Below, piece after piece: positions 6,028-6,042 of a stretch of 6,042 nt of DNA. The stretch comes from Bacteroides sp. (lineage in GTDB: Bacteria; Bacteroidota; Bacteroidia; Bacteroidales; Bacteroidaceae): NCBI GenBank assembly GCA_019412865.1, contig DXOJ01000706.1, positions 1-6,042 on the forward strand. Reading direction: 5' to 3'. The position numbers and the translations under genes are program-made. The number at the start of each line of letters is the position of its first letter. Position 1 is the first letter of the stretch. The notes below the pieces were generated by a model. The model was not told where the DNA came from, made no database searches, and saw only the letters and a program-made list of their open reading frames with translations.

Positions 6028-6042
6028 AATCAATATTGTATA

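Overview
This 6 kb piece most likely comes from a gut-type Bacteroides or close relative (Bacteroidota). The grounds are a SusD/RagB outer-membrane lipoprotein followed by a second surface lipoprotein, acidic lipoprotein-export tracts after the lipobox cysteines, A-rich leaders without a clear Shine-Dalgarno, and an S1 sulfatase with a serine-type maturation motif. It reads as the end of a polysaccharide utilization locus (PUL) that handles a sulfated glycan. The glycan itself cannot be named from the sequence.

Layout. Bases 1-26 are not biological: they match the tail of the Nextera/Tn5 read-2 adapter, including the complete 19-bp mosaic end. Bases 27-40 can be read as the last codons of a lost upstream susC (..I-T-F-stop), 13 bases before susD. 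On the + strand follow susD (54-1982) and, after 36 bases, a lipoprotein with three Ig-like repeats and a LamG-type C-terminal domain (2019-3590), probably a surface glycan-binding protein. A bidirectional intrinsic terminator (3611-3655) separates this operon from genes on the - strand: a small exported protein with an internal duplication (3710-3976) and a periplasmic sulfatase (4251-5816). Between those two lies a perfect 39-bp inverted repeat (4188-4226).

The last 226 bases, upstream of the sulfatase, carry no gene. They hold the most unusual structure in the window: four 18-bp dyads of the form TTCTCA-N6-TGAGAA repeating at exactly 22 bp (starts 5910, 5932, 5954, 5976), plus one extra half-site at 5998. 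The arms are conserved and the 6-bp cores vary. Next to it is a perfect 14-bp palindrome (6014-6027). The array looks like a phased multi-site operator controlling the sulfatase or a divergent gene outside the window. Its function is inference.

How the parts could work together: SusC/SusD and the LamG lipoprotein capture and import glycan at the outer membrane, and the periplasmic sulfatase removes sulfate so that glycosidases encoded elsewhere can act. The serine-type sulfatase needs a radical-SAM maturase (anSME), which is not in this window.
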